Notes: a model not told the origin generated them from the sequence alone. A stretch of DNA of 64,000 nt from Botryococcus braunii (GCA_002005505.1 KV908397.1:79134-143133), one strand, 5' to 3'; shown: positions 13,313 through 27,269, counted from the stretch's first letter. A program made the numbers and translations.

Positions 13313-13841
13313 TGCTTGGGATACTTGGTCTGCCATGCTCCCATTTTCAGACACAGGGGTTTCGCACTTCAGCCACAGTGGTGGCTGCTGTGGGCAGGGC
13401 AATCAAACGAGAAGACTAGTCATGGTCAGAGAATAACCCTCCTTATAGGACTTTTATACTCATTTGTGTTGCAGAGCCCTAGTTTTGAAAGGGCTATGCC
13501 CCTTCTTTCATTTGAAGTAACCTCGGAATTGATTAAGTCAGAGTAACCGCAAGTGACGAAAGCTGCTGGATCTGCTTTCCTCTTGCATGGCTGTAATATT
13601 TGTCCAACCGCATGAGTCTGGCAAAGGCTGAAAATGTTTTGGAGAGGGCTGGAATGCATATGACAAAAGTCGTGTATTCAGAATATGGGGGATCGGTCAA
13701 ATTGGGTCTTCAGCAAGGGGGGTCCTAGCTATAGTCCATGCGTTGGAGCCACAATCAAATGGCACAAGAGAAAGCAGGTTGAAATTGTTCCACTTTGAAC
13801 TTGTTCTATCTGGGATTGTGAAAGCTCCCGCTCCTTCTCCC

Positions 13842-13930
<89 letters not shown>

Positions 13931-13938
13931 CCCCCTCC

Positions 13939-13979
<41 letters not shown>

Positions 13980-13998
13980 TCACGCACGCACACGCACA

Positions 13999-14089
<91 letters not shown>

Positions 14090-14090
14090 C

Positions 14091-14174
<84 letters not shown>

Positions 14175-14229
14175 GAGAGGGGGGGGGGAAAGAGCAAGGG
14201 GGAAGTGAGAGAGAGAATGGCTGCGGGCG

Positions 14230-14314
<85 letters not shown>

Positions 14315-15302
14315 CAAGAGAGAGTGGGTGGGGGGAAGGGGGAAGAGAGGGATCCTCCGGAGGGGGGTAGAGAGGGGGGGGGGAGATAGGGAGAATGGCC
14401 ATCGCATTTAAAAAAGATGGAGAGGCGCGTTGGCCATGAGACGAAAGCCGTCAATGGGGACCACCAAATTGTCAATGGTGGAAGAGCCTAACGAGAAGAC
14501 ACCGAAGTGGATATACCGGATCAGACTATGGCCTTCAATTCCAATTGATGTAGGGTCAGAGGATAGCCCAGAGTGATCCCGGGCTAGAGAAGCCTGGGTT
14601 GGACCATGGTGGAGATCATCTCCACCACAGTAGTCAGATCGGCATGAGGGTTGAGAGCATCGATGCGTACATCAAGGGAATGCCCTCACACCAGGCGTTC
14701 AAGGGCCACCTATAAGCTATCGACCTCGAAACCGTGTGGGATTTTTTAAAAAGCCTTGGTTAGATTAAGAAACAAGTTTACAAGGGCTTGTCCGAGGAAG
14801 CCTGATCGACGAAGTGCTGGAGCTCAAAATACAGTGTTCGGTCGAATACCGTTGCTGAGTTCCCCTGTCGATGTCACACCTTAATCCAGCACCGTTAAAG
14901 TACCCCGTCAACGCACCATTAGTAGCCAATGACAAAAGGCGCAGAAACGATTCTGGATCAGCATAGGCGAATAAACCCAGGGCTTCAGCATATCAACCCT
15001 GGAACTTTTTATCACAAGCGAGATTAAATCTTCTTGTTATTGTTAGAGAATTGTTAGAGTACTGCACTGCCTTGGGATGCTCCCCGCCTCAATTTTTGCA
15101 TAAAGGAGGCTTTGCAAGCATGTTGCAGGAAGATCAGGGGCTGCGGGATCCCCGTCAGGGGTGGGAGGCTGGGAATTGAAAGAGCCCATGGCCCAGTCCA
15201 GGTGGCTTGTTGTGTAGAGATGATGTCCGTAGTACGTATTTGTGGAAGTAGGTTCACCTGTTTATCAACCCGTAAACATATGTTGCTAGCTTACGCAAGC
15301 GT
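13190..15302 (+). repeat. Segmental duplication, copy 1 (uninterrupted)
   Basis: This stretch, from inside the last OPA3 exon to about 15302, recurs in the same orientation and order at 40603-41085 plus 45634-47323. It includes a large microsatellite block and the unique DNA after it. The TA at 13675-13676 is the empty site corresponding to the transposon insertion in copy 2. Confidence 0.9.
13843..14395. repeat. Compound CT/CA microsatellite
   Basis: A (CT)n tract is followed by (CA)n interrupted by CACG units, then poly-G, poly-C and a second (CA)n tract. The same succession with other tract lengths occurs at about 45820-46420 within the duplicated segment. Confidence 0.97.
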
Positions 15303-15838
15303 CTGGGGTTACGATATGGGACAGTATGGGACGGGGATGGGGCCCCGTCACATATGGTCCATGGGACCTCGACATGGATGCGGCTCGTCCCATCCCCGTC
15401 AAGTATTGGCCGCCAAATTGGGACAAAGATGGGTCAGCCCCATCCCGGTCGAGGTCCCATATGGGCCGGGTTGGTCGGGTGCGTCTGTGTCAATTATGGG
15501 CCGCCTTGGATGGGACCTAAACTGATGAGCCCCATTCGAGGCGAGGTTCTATCGGCTGGATTGGTCGGGTACATTTGTGTTAGTTATGGGCCGCCTTGGA
15601 TGGGATGTGAATTGACGAGCCCCATCTCTGTCAAGGTTCTATGGGCCGGATCGGACGGTTACATTTCCTGTCAGTTTTGGACAGGCTTGGATGGGACAGG
15701 GCTTGGATGGGACAGGCTTGGATGGAACAGCAACTGACGAGCCCCATTCTGGTCGACTTTTCACGGGCCCGAGACGGACGGGAATGTTGAATCTGAACGT
15801 GGCAAATTTACAAGAAGAGGAAATCAAACCCCAAAAGC
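15300..15838. repeat. ~90 bp tandem repeat, GGGCC-rich
   Basis: Four imperfect units begin near 15434, 15527, 15617 and 15740, each carrying GAGCCCCAT followed by a TATGGGCCGG motif and CCTTGGATGGGA. The array is absent from the duplicate at 47323, so it marks the end of the duplicated block. No gene is seen. Confidence 0.8.
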
Positions 15839-17024
15839 CCACAAACCCCCCCCCCCCCACCGTTAGCCCTAGAAAGTGAAGACTACCCCCACAAGGGAGG
15901 CGCGTCGCCAGCTGCCGCCCAACCGCCAGCGCTATTACGAAACTAACCCTCCGCTGTACTGAGAACCACACCAAATCCTCATGGGCAACCACAGCCTGGT
16001 TGACGAGACCCTGAAGCCTCGACAGAAGCTCCTCTGCCTCAGTCCCCAACCCTCCAAGAGTTTCAAAGGAGAAGGGACGGAAGACCACCCGAGGCGGCTG
16101 CCTGACTAAGACCTCCCGGTACGACGCAAGCTTGCCAGCGGCCGCCCGCGCAGCAGCTCCACCATGCACAAACCCGGCGCCCCCGCGGCCGTAGGACGGC
16201 GCAAGCGGGGAAGTACCAACGACATCGATGTACAGATCCCGCCCACCCTCCCAATCCTAAAACATTAAGTCAGGCCGACGGGCCTCGAACCCCGGCACCC
16301 GCACGGGCAAAGAAGGCTCACGGACCACCACAGCCTCAACCTCCTTCCCCGCCCGGAACAGTATATCTCTAACAGCATTGTGGCGATACGTATTTGCCAC
16401 ACCGCGACCCACACGGCATTGCACGGCGTGGTCCATGCACATACCACAACGAGGGCACGGGGTACCAGCCTGGAACATAGGCATTAACAGCTGATAACGT
16501 AGCCGGCACCGAAATTCTATATTGGACATGCTCTGACCCATCCGCTCTACTGGGAGCGCCTGAAGCCACTCCGAAGCATGGGGCCGGGCAGCGGATTCAA
16601 GCACTTCAACGACCCTCTCCTGAGCAGGCAACGCAAGCAGGGCCTGCCGGCGCATAGTTGAAAGAAGCAGGCCCAACTTGTGCTGCACATCTGACTCAAG
16701 GAAAGCGTCATCCACACCCTGCCACTCGAATTGCGGGCAAACCTCCCCAAACACGACCCTGGCCTCCTCCCAAGATCGGGGGAAGGGAACCCCCCCACCC
16801 TGCTAAAATCTCATCCTGAACGCTCTGGGTCTGGAGAACCGACGCAAGAAACGCCACAGGGACAATGTCCTTTGCCCTAGTAATCCCCAAACCCCCGCTC
16901 GACAACGGTAGGGAGGCAATGTCCTCTTGTAGGGGCCCAAAGCCTCCCCCCTCCCCCACCACGATTCTTCCAAGAGCGGAGTGAAGCCCGTCATCGAAGA
17001 CAGGCACCCCTTGATGTAATCCAA
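15839..17024 (-). pseudogene. 3' remnant of a LINE with restriction-like endonuclease
   Basis: Read on the minus strand, the open segments 17007-16708, 16754-16257 and 16169-15839 form one decayed protein broken by frameshifts. The first carries LPLSSGGLGITRAKD followed by FLASVLQTQS, typical of the region after reverse transcriptase. The second has CPRCGMCMDHAVQC then YRHN, a CCHC-like finger followed by RHN, and ends in RRPDLMF. The third has GKLASYREV and a conserved C-terminal tail. A zinc finger followed by R-P-D and K motifs is the pattern of the restriction-like endonuclease of R2/NeSL/CRE-type non-LTR retrotransposons. The catalytic reverse transcriptase core is not in the window. It is a dead 5'-truncated copy. 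Confidence 0.65.
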
Positions 17025-18829
17025 TCTGAACCCAGGAATTCTACGGTCCTTTTTATGTCGTGTTTGTTGCTACATCATCCACATATATGTGGACTGGTTA
17101 TACAGTCATAAAAACAAGAGCGAGCAAGGAGTGTTTGAAAGGGCAGCCGCACATTGGATTACATTTGCATAGTCATAGATTACAGGTTGCAACAAGTGTG
17201 TTGCAATGAAAGCTTTGTCGTACTTGTTAACGACGCATTGTGGAGGTTTGGTGTTCCCTCTCGTTTGTCCCATTAATCTGAGCAGTCGGCATCCGTGATA
17301 TCCAATAAAGTTTCTTGTATATACAAGAAAATAGTTGAAAATAATCTCTGGTGTCCATGCGACATAACGCTTTCTACGTTGAGATGCAATGCATTACCAT
17401 GCAACAGCTACTTGTACTTGCACTATAATGCCAGATATGTTCTTTGCATATACACCAGCGCAGACTCGAACGAAAACCAATGACCACGACTGAGCACAAA
17501 TTGCTATACTCCTAGCAGTTCTATACTTGATGAACAATGGCGTATACGCCTTTTCCCGTGAGCTGCCCTACAGAGAATTCTTTCAAAAGGTCTTGTTGCC
17601 CTTGGTAAGATGGATGTGAGCCGTAGCTCAACTGCCACATTCCGATTGGTGGTCGAGCAAGTGATTGAAGAGTGAAATCATGCCTCTGACATTGCCGTTG
17701 TACAGAATCTACCTAAGAAGATAATCAAGGCGCTACCACAAAACCCAAGCTCAGATAAACATCGATCCGTTCAATGAGAATCGCTTTTCAACTGTCGCGG
17801 CGCCGGCGTGGTGCAAAAGCTGGAAAGGATGGGGTTAAAGAAACCTGCTAGAGGTAGGCTATCTTGCTTATTGTATGCATGGTGTCAATAATTCAGTCTA
17901 CTGATCCGGAGCAGGATCCTTGAAGAGTAATAATAATTGTCTTAGACATCATGATTTTTTTCATGGCATCCAAGTTAAAAGCTTGTTCATAGATGGTCCC
18001 TTGCATTAATGTCTGACTTCTGAAATGAAGTCCCTACGACACATCATAATGAGTTAAGAAGCGTGCTCTGTGAAGTTGAAGCCGGGCATGCAACTGATCT
18101 TGATTGCACAATGGCAGTGGGAAGCAGGTCACCTTCAATTGTCGATATTATCAAACGTCTAGATCTCTCGGCACTACGGGTGCCCTTGACAACATCCTAT
18201 CATCTGCCCATGCCTGTATTTTTTCCTTCATCATTCACTTACCCTGGTCTATACCGTGCTCGCTTGTGGGCAGTGATTTCCCTGAGAAGATTGTCTCCAC
18301 CTGTAAAGACGACACGTGTTAGTACAATCTTGATGCTCACTTTCTTTATATCTTGCAAGATTAAGAAGACAATTGTTCGGTTTATGTTGAAACTCGAGTG
18401 AGCTCATGACCCTCCTTCTGTAACAGTGTAATATTAATCATGTGTCTCTTGTATCATTAATGTATATGATTCAGCTTGCATCATTGGCCATTTAATGCAT
18501 TTAACCTTACGCAGTTCTTCAGATTGAATGTCCTTACCAGAAGTTCAAAATATGCCACCTGAGAGGCATACGAGGACTTGACATTCCTTGCTTCTTTTTT
18601 GATCTAATGTTTTGGTACATCTCCTGCAAACCCTGTTCGAAGGGTCCTCAAGAAATTGGCTATAGGCTGATAAGAGCGCCAACCTGTAGCGATTCCCGGA
18701 TCCAAAAACCTGATCAGGCCGCCCGTTACTCATGTGGTGACGATAGCCGTGATCCCTCAGCAGCTGGGCGGATTTTGCCTTGGCATCCTTGGTGTTTAGC
18801 AGTATGCCTCTCAGGTGTATTGTTACTGT
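17025..18829. other. No gene recognised
   Basis: AT-richer DNA with only short open frames. No exon chain, element ends or RNA gene could be supported. Part of it may be older LTR-retrotransposon sequence continuous with the fragment at 18830-19590. Confidence 0.4.
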
Positions 18830-19590
18830 ATTTTACTGTATTCGCAACAGTAACAATACAAGCTTTATCTCCTGTTCAATCAACACCTCTATAAATACGC
18901 ATGCCATTATGTTAAACAACATGAAGGTAATTAAACCCTGCGATCGCAGCTATTATGCGACCGTTACTTTCCGTTGATCGTGTGCTTACCAGTGTTTTGT
19001 TCACAACGCAGTCTTGAATTGAATGCAACGAAACACTGATAACAAATACAAGCTGGTAGAAGCGGATATGAGTAATTCCACATCTAGCGACTGACGAGCT
19101 TGACCACGATCCTGCGATGTAAGCAACTCCATCGTAACCGCTAGTAACGTTAAACTGCTCACGAGTTGCCCCTCGACTGTACTTCATAGTCACATAAAGT
19201 GACCATGACCAACACTCCTTTCATGCATATGTCTAAATGCATCACTGATGTACCTAATCATCTCATACGTGTACACCCTCGATAGAGCCGTTAACTAGTT
19301 GCCAACTGGCGACTGTCCAAGACTTGTGCTTGCATGAAGGCACCTGTATGGTCACCCTTGAAACACCCGCATGCGTTTGTACTGACATTATCCATGAAGT
19401 TCAAGTCATGTGATGTGTCTAAAACCAACTATCTAAAGACAATGAGCCCCTTGTACTACTTGTTATTTGTAACGTGTTGTTATTAATCACAACACGTTGT
19501 GATAAATACTCCCGGACTGGATTGAATCGAAAGCAACATACTTACTTGTACTTGACTATACCGGCTCAGCAGTTTACACAACACACACGC
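18830..19590 (-). mobile_element. LTR fragment with an intron (minus sense)
   Basis: On the minus strand the fragment starts near 19588 with TGTTGTGTAAACTGC, the same start as the LTR at 24931. It contains a 118 bp GT-AG intron at 18872-18989 (GTAAGC to AACAG). The related copy at 56985-57540 runs straight across this position without the intron, with one base difference at the junction. The intron is recognisably related to the one at 25785-25906: both contain GTAACGGTCGCA and GCTGCGATCGCAGGGTTTAA. The downstream end is not resolved. Confidence 0.65.
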
Positions 19591-20035
<445 letters not shown>

Positions 20036-21214
20036 CTACCAAAGGGGGAGGGACGCGGCGTTGCACCGTGCAACTTGCACGGGCAGGGTGCGAGCCCCTG
20101 CAGGGGACCGTTTGGGTGACTGTAGCCAAGTGGGCCACCAAGGCGGGACCCAGGGTCTCGGACCCTCCACCGTGGCACTGCTCACTGTGCAGTGCACAGA
20201 CTGCTCGGTGAACACTTCTGTTCGGGTACTCACAATTCAGGAAAGGAGTCCAGCGACGTCAACAGTCTTCCTCGTATGTGACAATGTCTTCTTACATACC
20301 AGAATAACTGTAGATTGAAAGTTTGCTGTGTTCTAAACACGAATGAGCGGTGAGCAACGGGCTGCCAAATTGCCCAGTGTTGTAAACTCCGAAGATATTC
20401 TGTGTGGGTGGCGGTGGGGAGTACCATCTACAGAATTTCAATGGATAAATCGTTTTAGACAATTACAGGTCGTGATACAAATTGGGACGTGACGCCGGCG
20501 CCGGTGGCTCCTGATCGTTCTTCAGACAGCTCTATACCTGGGCTAGAAAGTGCGTATCAGGATAGTAGTGGACTGGTACGTGCACGGAGGTGGGAATATC
20601 CTGCGGATTCCTTGCTAGCTCCTCCTGAACACGACAGTGTCTCAGTGGGAGTGTCAGCTGTGGGTGGCCGCGAGGGTCGGCAGAATCGTAACTTGTGAAG
20701 TTTTTATGTACAGGTTCAACATAACCCATCTGTGACCTGTGCTGTATCGTCTGCTCATCAGGAAGTGTATACACACTGCCGGGCCTTCCCTTTTTAAACC
20801 ATGGCCGAGTCAGAATCGTCTCAGGCTGGTGCAATCAACCCCCCACGGTGAGACTAAATGCTCTCACACACAGGTTTACAGAGGCTTGGAAGCAAAGTAT
20901 GGTAGTTAGCTGTCGCACGTTGAGAGCAAATAGGATAATTCAATTGTCCGTGGTTTCCAACTTGGAGTCTGCCTCAGCCTGGGGCCTATCAGTGGTCAGT
21001 TGTCTTTAGGTTCCACTACATTTGTTTGCTTTCGCAGCTGAAAGATGCTGGCTGCGTCTCTTCTTAAACTGTATTTTGTAGCCGAGGCAAGATTATTCGT
21101 CAATCTCTGCCCGTCCACCCCTCTACATTCCCCTTCATGAACCTCCGTACTTCCCCTGCCACATTGTTCGTAACCCCCCCACATCCTTCTCCTCCCTTTG
21201 CACGTTCCACCTCT

Positions 21215-21720
<506 letters not shown>

Positions 21721-22336
21721 CCAGCATTTTTCCCTTTTCCCCCCTCCTCCACCTCTCTTGGCTATTTTATTTTCCCCCTTGGCGTCCCCAGCACTGTACT
21801 CCTTCAATTAACCCCCCCCCCCCGGCCCCCCACTTGTAACATGCCAGTCTCACACTTCCCCCCTCTTGCTCTGCGTCCCGTTCACAGATGTTACCTCCCT
21901 CCCTCTTCAACTCTGCCGTCATTCGGATTCTGGTTTGTTCTTATCGTGCCTTCATATCCAGCCCAATTTTTGGTTTCTTGCTTCTGTACTACGGCCTGTG
22001 TGAAATATGGTTTCCAAATTGGTATTAGTGTACTGCCCATGATGCAGTGTCCAGATTGTTGGATTAATCAGTCAGAACGCTTTATCTTTTTTCCTACCCT
22101 GTCAGAAGGGTGTATCATAACATATCGTGCTGAAGCTTTTACGATAGTTCTTGAACGATGACCGTGATTGGTGCGTTACTTGTGCTCCAGCTTACGTAGC
22201 AGCTTCACTGTATAGAAATTTAGAGGGGATTTTTGAGTGGGGCTACGTTGGTGTCCTATCTGAATGGGTGTAGGGGAGCAAACATTCTAAGGGAAATGGA
22301 ACTATTGACCAGGGCTTTCTAACACATTCGGTGCAG

Positions 22337-23993
22337 GATCTCATGGAACGATCTTCCCCAAGAGGTTTGGACTATAGTATTATCCTTTTTGGGCCCTTGC
22401 GACATCAGGATAGCACGCCTCGTCTCTACGACCTTGCGCTCGGCTTCCATACCATGCATAGAAACGCTGGACGTCCGCTATGGTCGTCATTCTAACCCAG
22501 ATCGTGTGTCTGAATATGCAAAACTGCGGAAAATACTTGGAGTTTTCTCAAAGGTTACTGACCTGTACCTCAGCATCTGGCTTCCTCGGCATGCCAATTT
22601 ACTGGAGCCCCCAGCAGAGGGACCAGCGGTCGCTCCACTACTCGACAATCTCCAGGTGCATTTCGACCGGCAGGTGCATTTCGGTTTGAACGCAGAGGGA
22701 GCGCTACATGTGCTTGCTGTGAAACTCGAGTCGGCGACCAAACTCAAATCGCTTGGGATTTATGATGTCGGAGGGGTTTTGGGGCCTCCCAGCAAGGAGG
22801 ATTTGGCTCTCGCCGTTGGTAACTGCCGCGTTCTGCAGAACCTCGATATCTCTTTCTCAGACAATGATGACATATTGTACAGAGCCCAAGTCGGTCGTAC
22901 ACTTGCGGCGCACCTGGGCACGAATCTGCGTTCGCTTTGCATAACACCTGCTGACTTCGAGTTTTTCGAGCCTTTACTACCCCTTGCGTCTACCCTGCCT
23001 TGCTTGCAGAATCTCCGGCATGTGAATGTCGATAATATAACACGAGGCGTTGCACCCCTCACGCAGCTCACGGCACTCAGTGTGCAGAACACTGGCGTAT
23101 GGGTCGAGGCTTTGACTCCGCTCTCCAACCTGTCTTCCTTAGAGGAGTTGGAGCTGTACTGTGGGCCCTCACCCCCGGCAGATTGGAATCTCCCCTTCGA
23201 GGACCTACAACACGTGATTCAGCCCATGACCAAGCTGCGATATATTAGGCTTGACCAAGTTATTTTGGACCCTGCCGGGGATATGGAAGTGATGGGACTG
23301 CGCAATCTTTTGGAACAACAAACCTCAGTCACTCGGCTTGCTTTCACACGTGACGTCGATGTGGCAGCCTGTATTGCCCATGCACCTGGCTTCTCACGAT
23401 TGCGAGCCCTCTCCTTGTCATTGTCAGATAGAGCCCTCCAGGATTTGTGGGGTTTGAGACAGCTCGCCAACTCGTGGGCGAGCCTTGAGCATCTCAGTTT
23501 GACGTGTCCAATCCGTACATGCCTGGTGTTTGTAGAGCACCTGAAACACATGCCGCAATTAACAAGTCTGCAACTGACGGCTGCGGGTTTACTTGTACCC
23601 GAATCGGACATGTCTGCCCGCTTCCTGACAGGAGTTCGGCAGCTGAAAGAACTACGTTTATATAAGGTGCTCTGTCGGAATGGCTGGGCTTCTGATGTGA
23701 ATTATATCACAGCACTGACTGGCTTGACATCGTTGGGACTCACGGGATCATGGAAAACAGGAAGTGAGGGTGCCCGTCCCAGGGGCGTGCCTACCCCGTA
23801 TCCCCCACAGTTCAACCAACAGCCTCTGACCAGTGCAGACCTTCAGCCATTGATGGCACTCACCAAGCTGCGGACATTGACGTTACTAGGCGATTGGCAG
23901 CCGGCCAGTGCAGCTGAGTTTTTGGGCAACTTGAAGGAAAAATGGTTCCAGATGGGTCTCCCCTTGCCTGTATGCAGTTTTATAATAAACTAG
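22337..23993 (+). CDS. F-box/leucine-rich-repeat protein, copy A (main exon)
   Basis: The exon begins after a GGTGCAG acceptor in phase 2 and encodes about 551 residues. It opens with ISWNDLPQEVWTIVLSFL then RIARLVSTTLR, an F-box pattern (LPxEV...LSFL...RLVS..LR). Leucine-rich repeats follow to the C-terminus, for example LDVRY, VTDLYLSIWLP, LKSLGIYD, LRSLCITP and LTALSVQNTG. F-box/LRR proteins are substrate adaptors of SCF ubiquitin ligases; the target cannot be guessed. The frame has no ATG until roughly residue 300 and an in-frame stop lies just upstream of the acceptor, so the start must be in an upstream exon that I could not identify. Downstream sequence is shared with the other copies. 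Confidence 0.75.
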
Positions 23994-24930
23994 AGATTTG
24001 CAAAACAACTGTTGGACAGCTCGATAGGGACAGGCTTTCAAATCAGCATCTTTAGATGTGCCTCTCACACCTCTCCTTGAAGTCGATCCCTTGGCAGTCC
24101 CCGGGAGCCAGCATGACGTGAACCCTAAGTTGAGTTGGAGAATTTATCATGAACGCTTATTTAATCTTCTGGAGAATAGGAGGCATAGGCGCTGACGTGT
24201 CTTTGATCCAGTCAATTAGTTAGGATCTTTGGTACAGTTTTAATGGCTGTCTTGGTATGACTAGCATTAGAAATGGTTCCACGAGTGGAAGTCCTCGATA
24301 ATCTTCAAACCGATTCTTATTCATTTTCGTGTGGAACGAGTACGGGACTGTGACTAGTCCGTGTTTGTTTGGGGATGGTTTACAGGGAGGGACAGACCCC
24401 ACTAAAAAGCAGGCAGGGCTAGGAGCGGCCTTCCCCTCCTCCCCTCAGCTGACCCAGATTGGCGGGTTTGGAGATTCCACGTCTAAAAGTGTTTCAGGAT
24501 CCCTGTTGCGTTTAGGGCCAGGGGGGTATTGCCGTAGATGTTATTATTGCAAAGTCTCCGTGAAAAGCTGAAGGCTTGGGGGTTAAATGCGTGAAAACCA
24601 CGATACTGTCACACAGGGCACCTCACATCTGCCTGACTTGATGGGGTCTTTCTGTCTAGTGTGTTTTTGTCATGGTGAGAGTCATGGTCCTCGCGAGACC
24701 ATGGCCGGGTCTGGCGAGAACCTCAGAAAGACGCCTCATTTCAGCAAAGCACCGCAGGACCACGAGGGTGCCTTCTGAAAACGTGCCCTCCCGCCCAGCC
24801 TTGGCCCTTGCAATCGGCAGGGGCTCTCAAACCCAACTGATCGGCAACTCATGGTTGGCCGTGCTAAGCACTAACACCGTAGAAAAGTTCGGATCACAGA
24901 GTCAGATCGTAAGTGCCTACGTAATGTTCG

Positions 24931-26509
24931 TGTTGTGTAAACTGATAAGTACGTATAGTTACGTGATGACAAACGTACCTAGATACAAGGTCGAATATTC
25001 AAGGGCTCTATCAGTTTACCAAGTGGTTTTAGGAAACATTGTATAACTTGAACTTCTCCACGTGTGGAGTACAAGGGAGCAGATACGCCTGCTTGCGTAT
25101 CTAATTTAATGCGTGTTGATCAGTCAGGATGATCATATAGTGACCTCCATGCAGTAAAGGTCTTGTACAAGTGACGGTGTGGTCACAAGTCAAAGACTCC
25201 GTTGAGTGTGTACACGTGTATTGTGTAAACTGATAGGTACGTATAGTTACGTGATGACAAACGTACCTAGATACAAGGTGGAGTATATGAAAGCACTATC
25301 AGTTTACCACATGGTTTTAGAGAACATTGTATAACTTGACCTTCCCCACGTGTGGAGTACGAGGCAGCAGATACGCCTGCTTGCGTATCTAGGTTAATGC
25401 ATGGTGATCAGTCAGGTTGATCATATAGTGGCCTCCATGCAGTACAGGTCTTGTACAAGTGACGGTGTGGTTACTAGTTAAAGACTCCATTGAGTGTGTA
25501 CACGTGTATGTGTTTAGAACTCCTGGTGCAACTACAGAGTTACACGTTGGCATAGGGCCAAGTCAGGGTTGGTTATGAGGCCATGCAGTACGGTACGGCA
25601 TCTCGAAGGGATGTGTACCGTTACCGTCGCTTACGATCAGGAAGCATAGAAACGCCAGATCACAAACGAGCTTGGCAGTCGAATAGATGTGGAATGCATC
25701 TTTGATCAAGCTCCAAGCAGTTAAATGTTTGCTCTGTATTGTATGGCTTCTTGATAAACGGCTATCTTGCTCATAACAATACATGTAAGCTTGCGATCGG
25801 TGGCAGGGGTAACGGTCGCAGCCGGGTGGCTGCGATCGCAGGGTTTAAGCACATGCATGCTGATATTATTGATGATATTGAAGCATTACATGTGTTTGTT
25901 GTGCAGGAGTTTGCATGCTTGTTGTTACTGTTGGAAGACCAGTGAAGCTACTTGTGTGTTAAGAGTTCTACACTGGCTAGTAGCGGTGAGTACGGACACG
26001 TATAACAAGCAAGCTTTCGCTGGTTGAATAACTGTTTTGTTAAGAAATCTAATGAACCACATGTTGTGCATTACGGTTGGGAGTGGCCGTTTAACTCCTA
26101 GGACTGCTGAGGGCTAAGGGCGCCCTGAAAAGAGAGCAGTCGGTACGTGCACACATGTGGATAGTTTGTGTGTTGATTAGCTGTGGTTTAGATGTATTTA
26201 AAGAATGCTGATGAACACACCAGTAACTCGTAACGCCCGGGTTGCAAGCAGGTCTGGATGGCAGTGCGAGCACTGATCTAGATAAACATTGACGTTAAGT
26301 GGTGGTGTTCACAGGTAATATATATAAACCATTGTAATAGTCGAATAGATGTGGAATGCATCTTTGATCGAGCTCCAATCATTTAAATGTTTGCTCTGTA
26401 TTGTATGACTTCTTGATAAACGGCTATCTTGCTCATAATAATACAGGAGTTTGCATGCTTGTTGTTACTGTTGGAAGAACAGTGAAGCTACTTGTGTCTT
26501 GAGAGTGTG
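24931..26509 (+). mobile_element. LTR fragment with intron-bearing and intronless copies
   Basis: It starts TGTTGTGTAAACTG like the LTR fragment at 18830-19590. A segment of about 290 bp is repeated (about 24933-25210 and 25224-25510). Downstream, copy 1 consists of exon 25679-25784, a 122 bp intron 25785-25906 (GTAAGC to GTGCAG) and exon 25907-25985 followed by donor GTGAGT. The linker 25986-26340 starts GT and ends in TTGTAATAG. Copy 2 (26341-about 26500) has the two exons directly joined at 26446/26447. It breaks off where it meets an opposing fragment. No terminal CA or target-site duplication was found, so this is not a clean solo LTR. Confidence 0.7.
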
Positions 26510-26513
26510 GATT

Positions 26514-27228
26514 CTGCAAGATTCAGTTTGGATGTAATACTATATGCCACAGATAATTAAACACACAACTGTGTCATCCAGATAAGTGAACACTTTCAAT
26601 ATCAACACCATCACAAGCTGGAAGCAGTTAAAAGGTCAGACTGATCTCTCTTGATCTGAACAAATGCATCCACGATGCCAAACACAGATGAGAGTGAATT
26701 TAGACCAGGCTGTGAGTCAGAGTTTTTGACAACAAGATGTTTCAAAAACACTTTCAATTGACTTACACAGGCACGATACGACGCTGGCCTATCTAACGAT
26801 TACCTGCAAGATCCAGTTTGGATTTAATACTATATGCCACAGATAATTAAACACACAACTGTGTCATCCTGTGCATATTAAACACATTAGTATCTTGCTG
26901 GTAACCAACACAGCACCGTTTCCTTATATGCTAACGTGCAGCATGAACTGCTTACCAGATAAGTGAACACTTTCAATATCAACACCATCACAAGGTGGAA
27001 GCAGTTAAAAGGTCTGCACGTAAGCAACATTGTCATTAATTCACAATCAAAATGCAGCACTCATGGCTGTCACGACAACGTCAGCGACGAACGTATGCCT
27101 TACCAGACTGATCTCTCTTGATCTGAACAAATGCATCCATGATGCCAAACACAGATGAGAGTGAATTTAGATCAGGCTGTGAGTCAGAGTTTTTGACAAC
27201 AAGATGTTTCAAAAACACTTTCAATTGA
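26514..27228 (-). mobile_element. LTR fragment, spliced copy beside unspliced copy
   Basis: Read on the minus strand, copy 1 has exons 27228-27104, 27013-26956 and 26868-26804. They are separated by introns 27014-27103 (GTAAGG to TGCAG, 90 bp) and 26869-26955 (GTAAGC to CACAG, 87 bp). The linker 26803-26762 is 42 nt, starts GTAATC and ends TGTGTAAG. Copy 2 (26761-26514) is 248 bp, exactly the sum of the three exons (125+58+65), with about five base differences by eye. Exon 1 could encode QLKVFLKHLVVKNSD but the frame stops in exon 2, so it is probably noncoding leader. It meets the plus-sense fragment tail to tail. Confidence 0.75.
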
Positions 27229-27269
27229 CTGCCTGGGGCTTCGTTCAGTCGCACCTATCCCCCCCCCCA

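Noticed and set aside
18063..18401. Open frames in 17.3-18.9 kb as a gene
   Set aside because: Short, overlapping on both strands, no motif and no consistent splice sites.
21841..22161. Frame conserved upstream of the F-box exons (also 27454-27750 and 59960-60256)
   Set aside because: The whole unit is recently duplicated, so frame conservation is not evidence of coding. It could contain the missing first exon, but no donor in the right phase could be defended.
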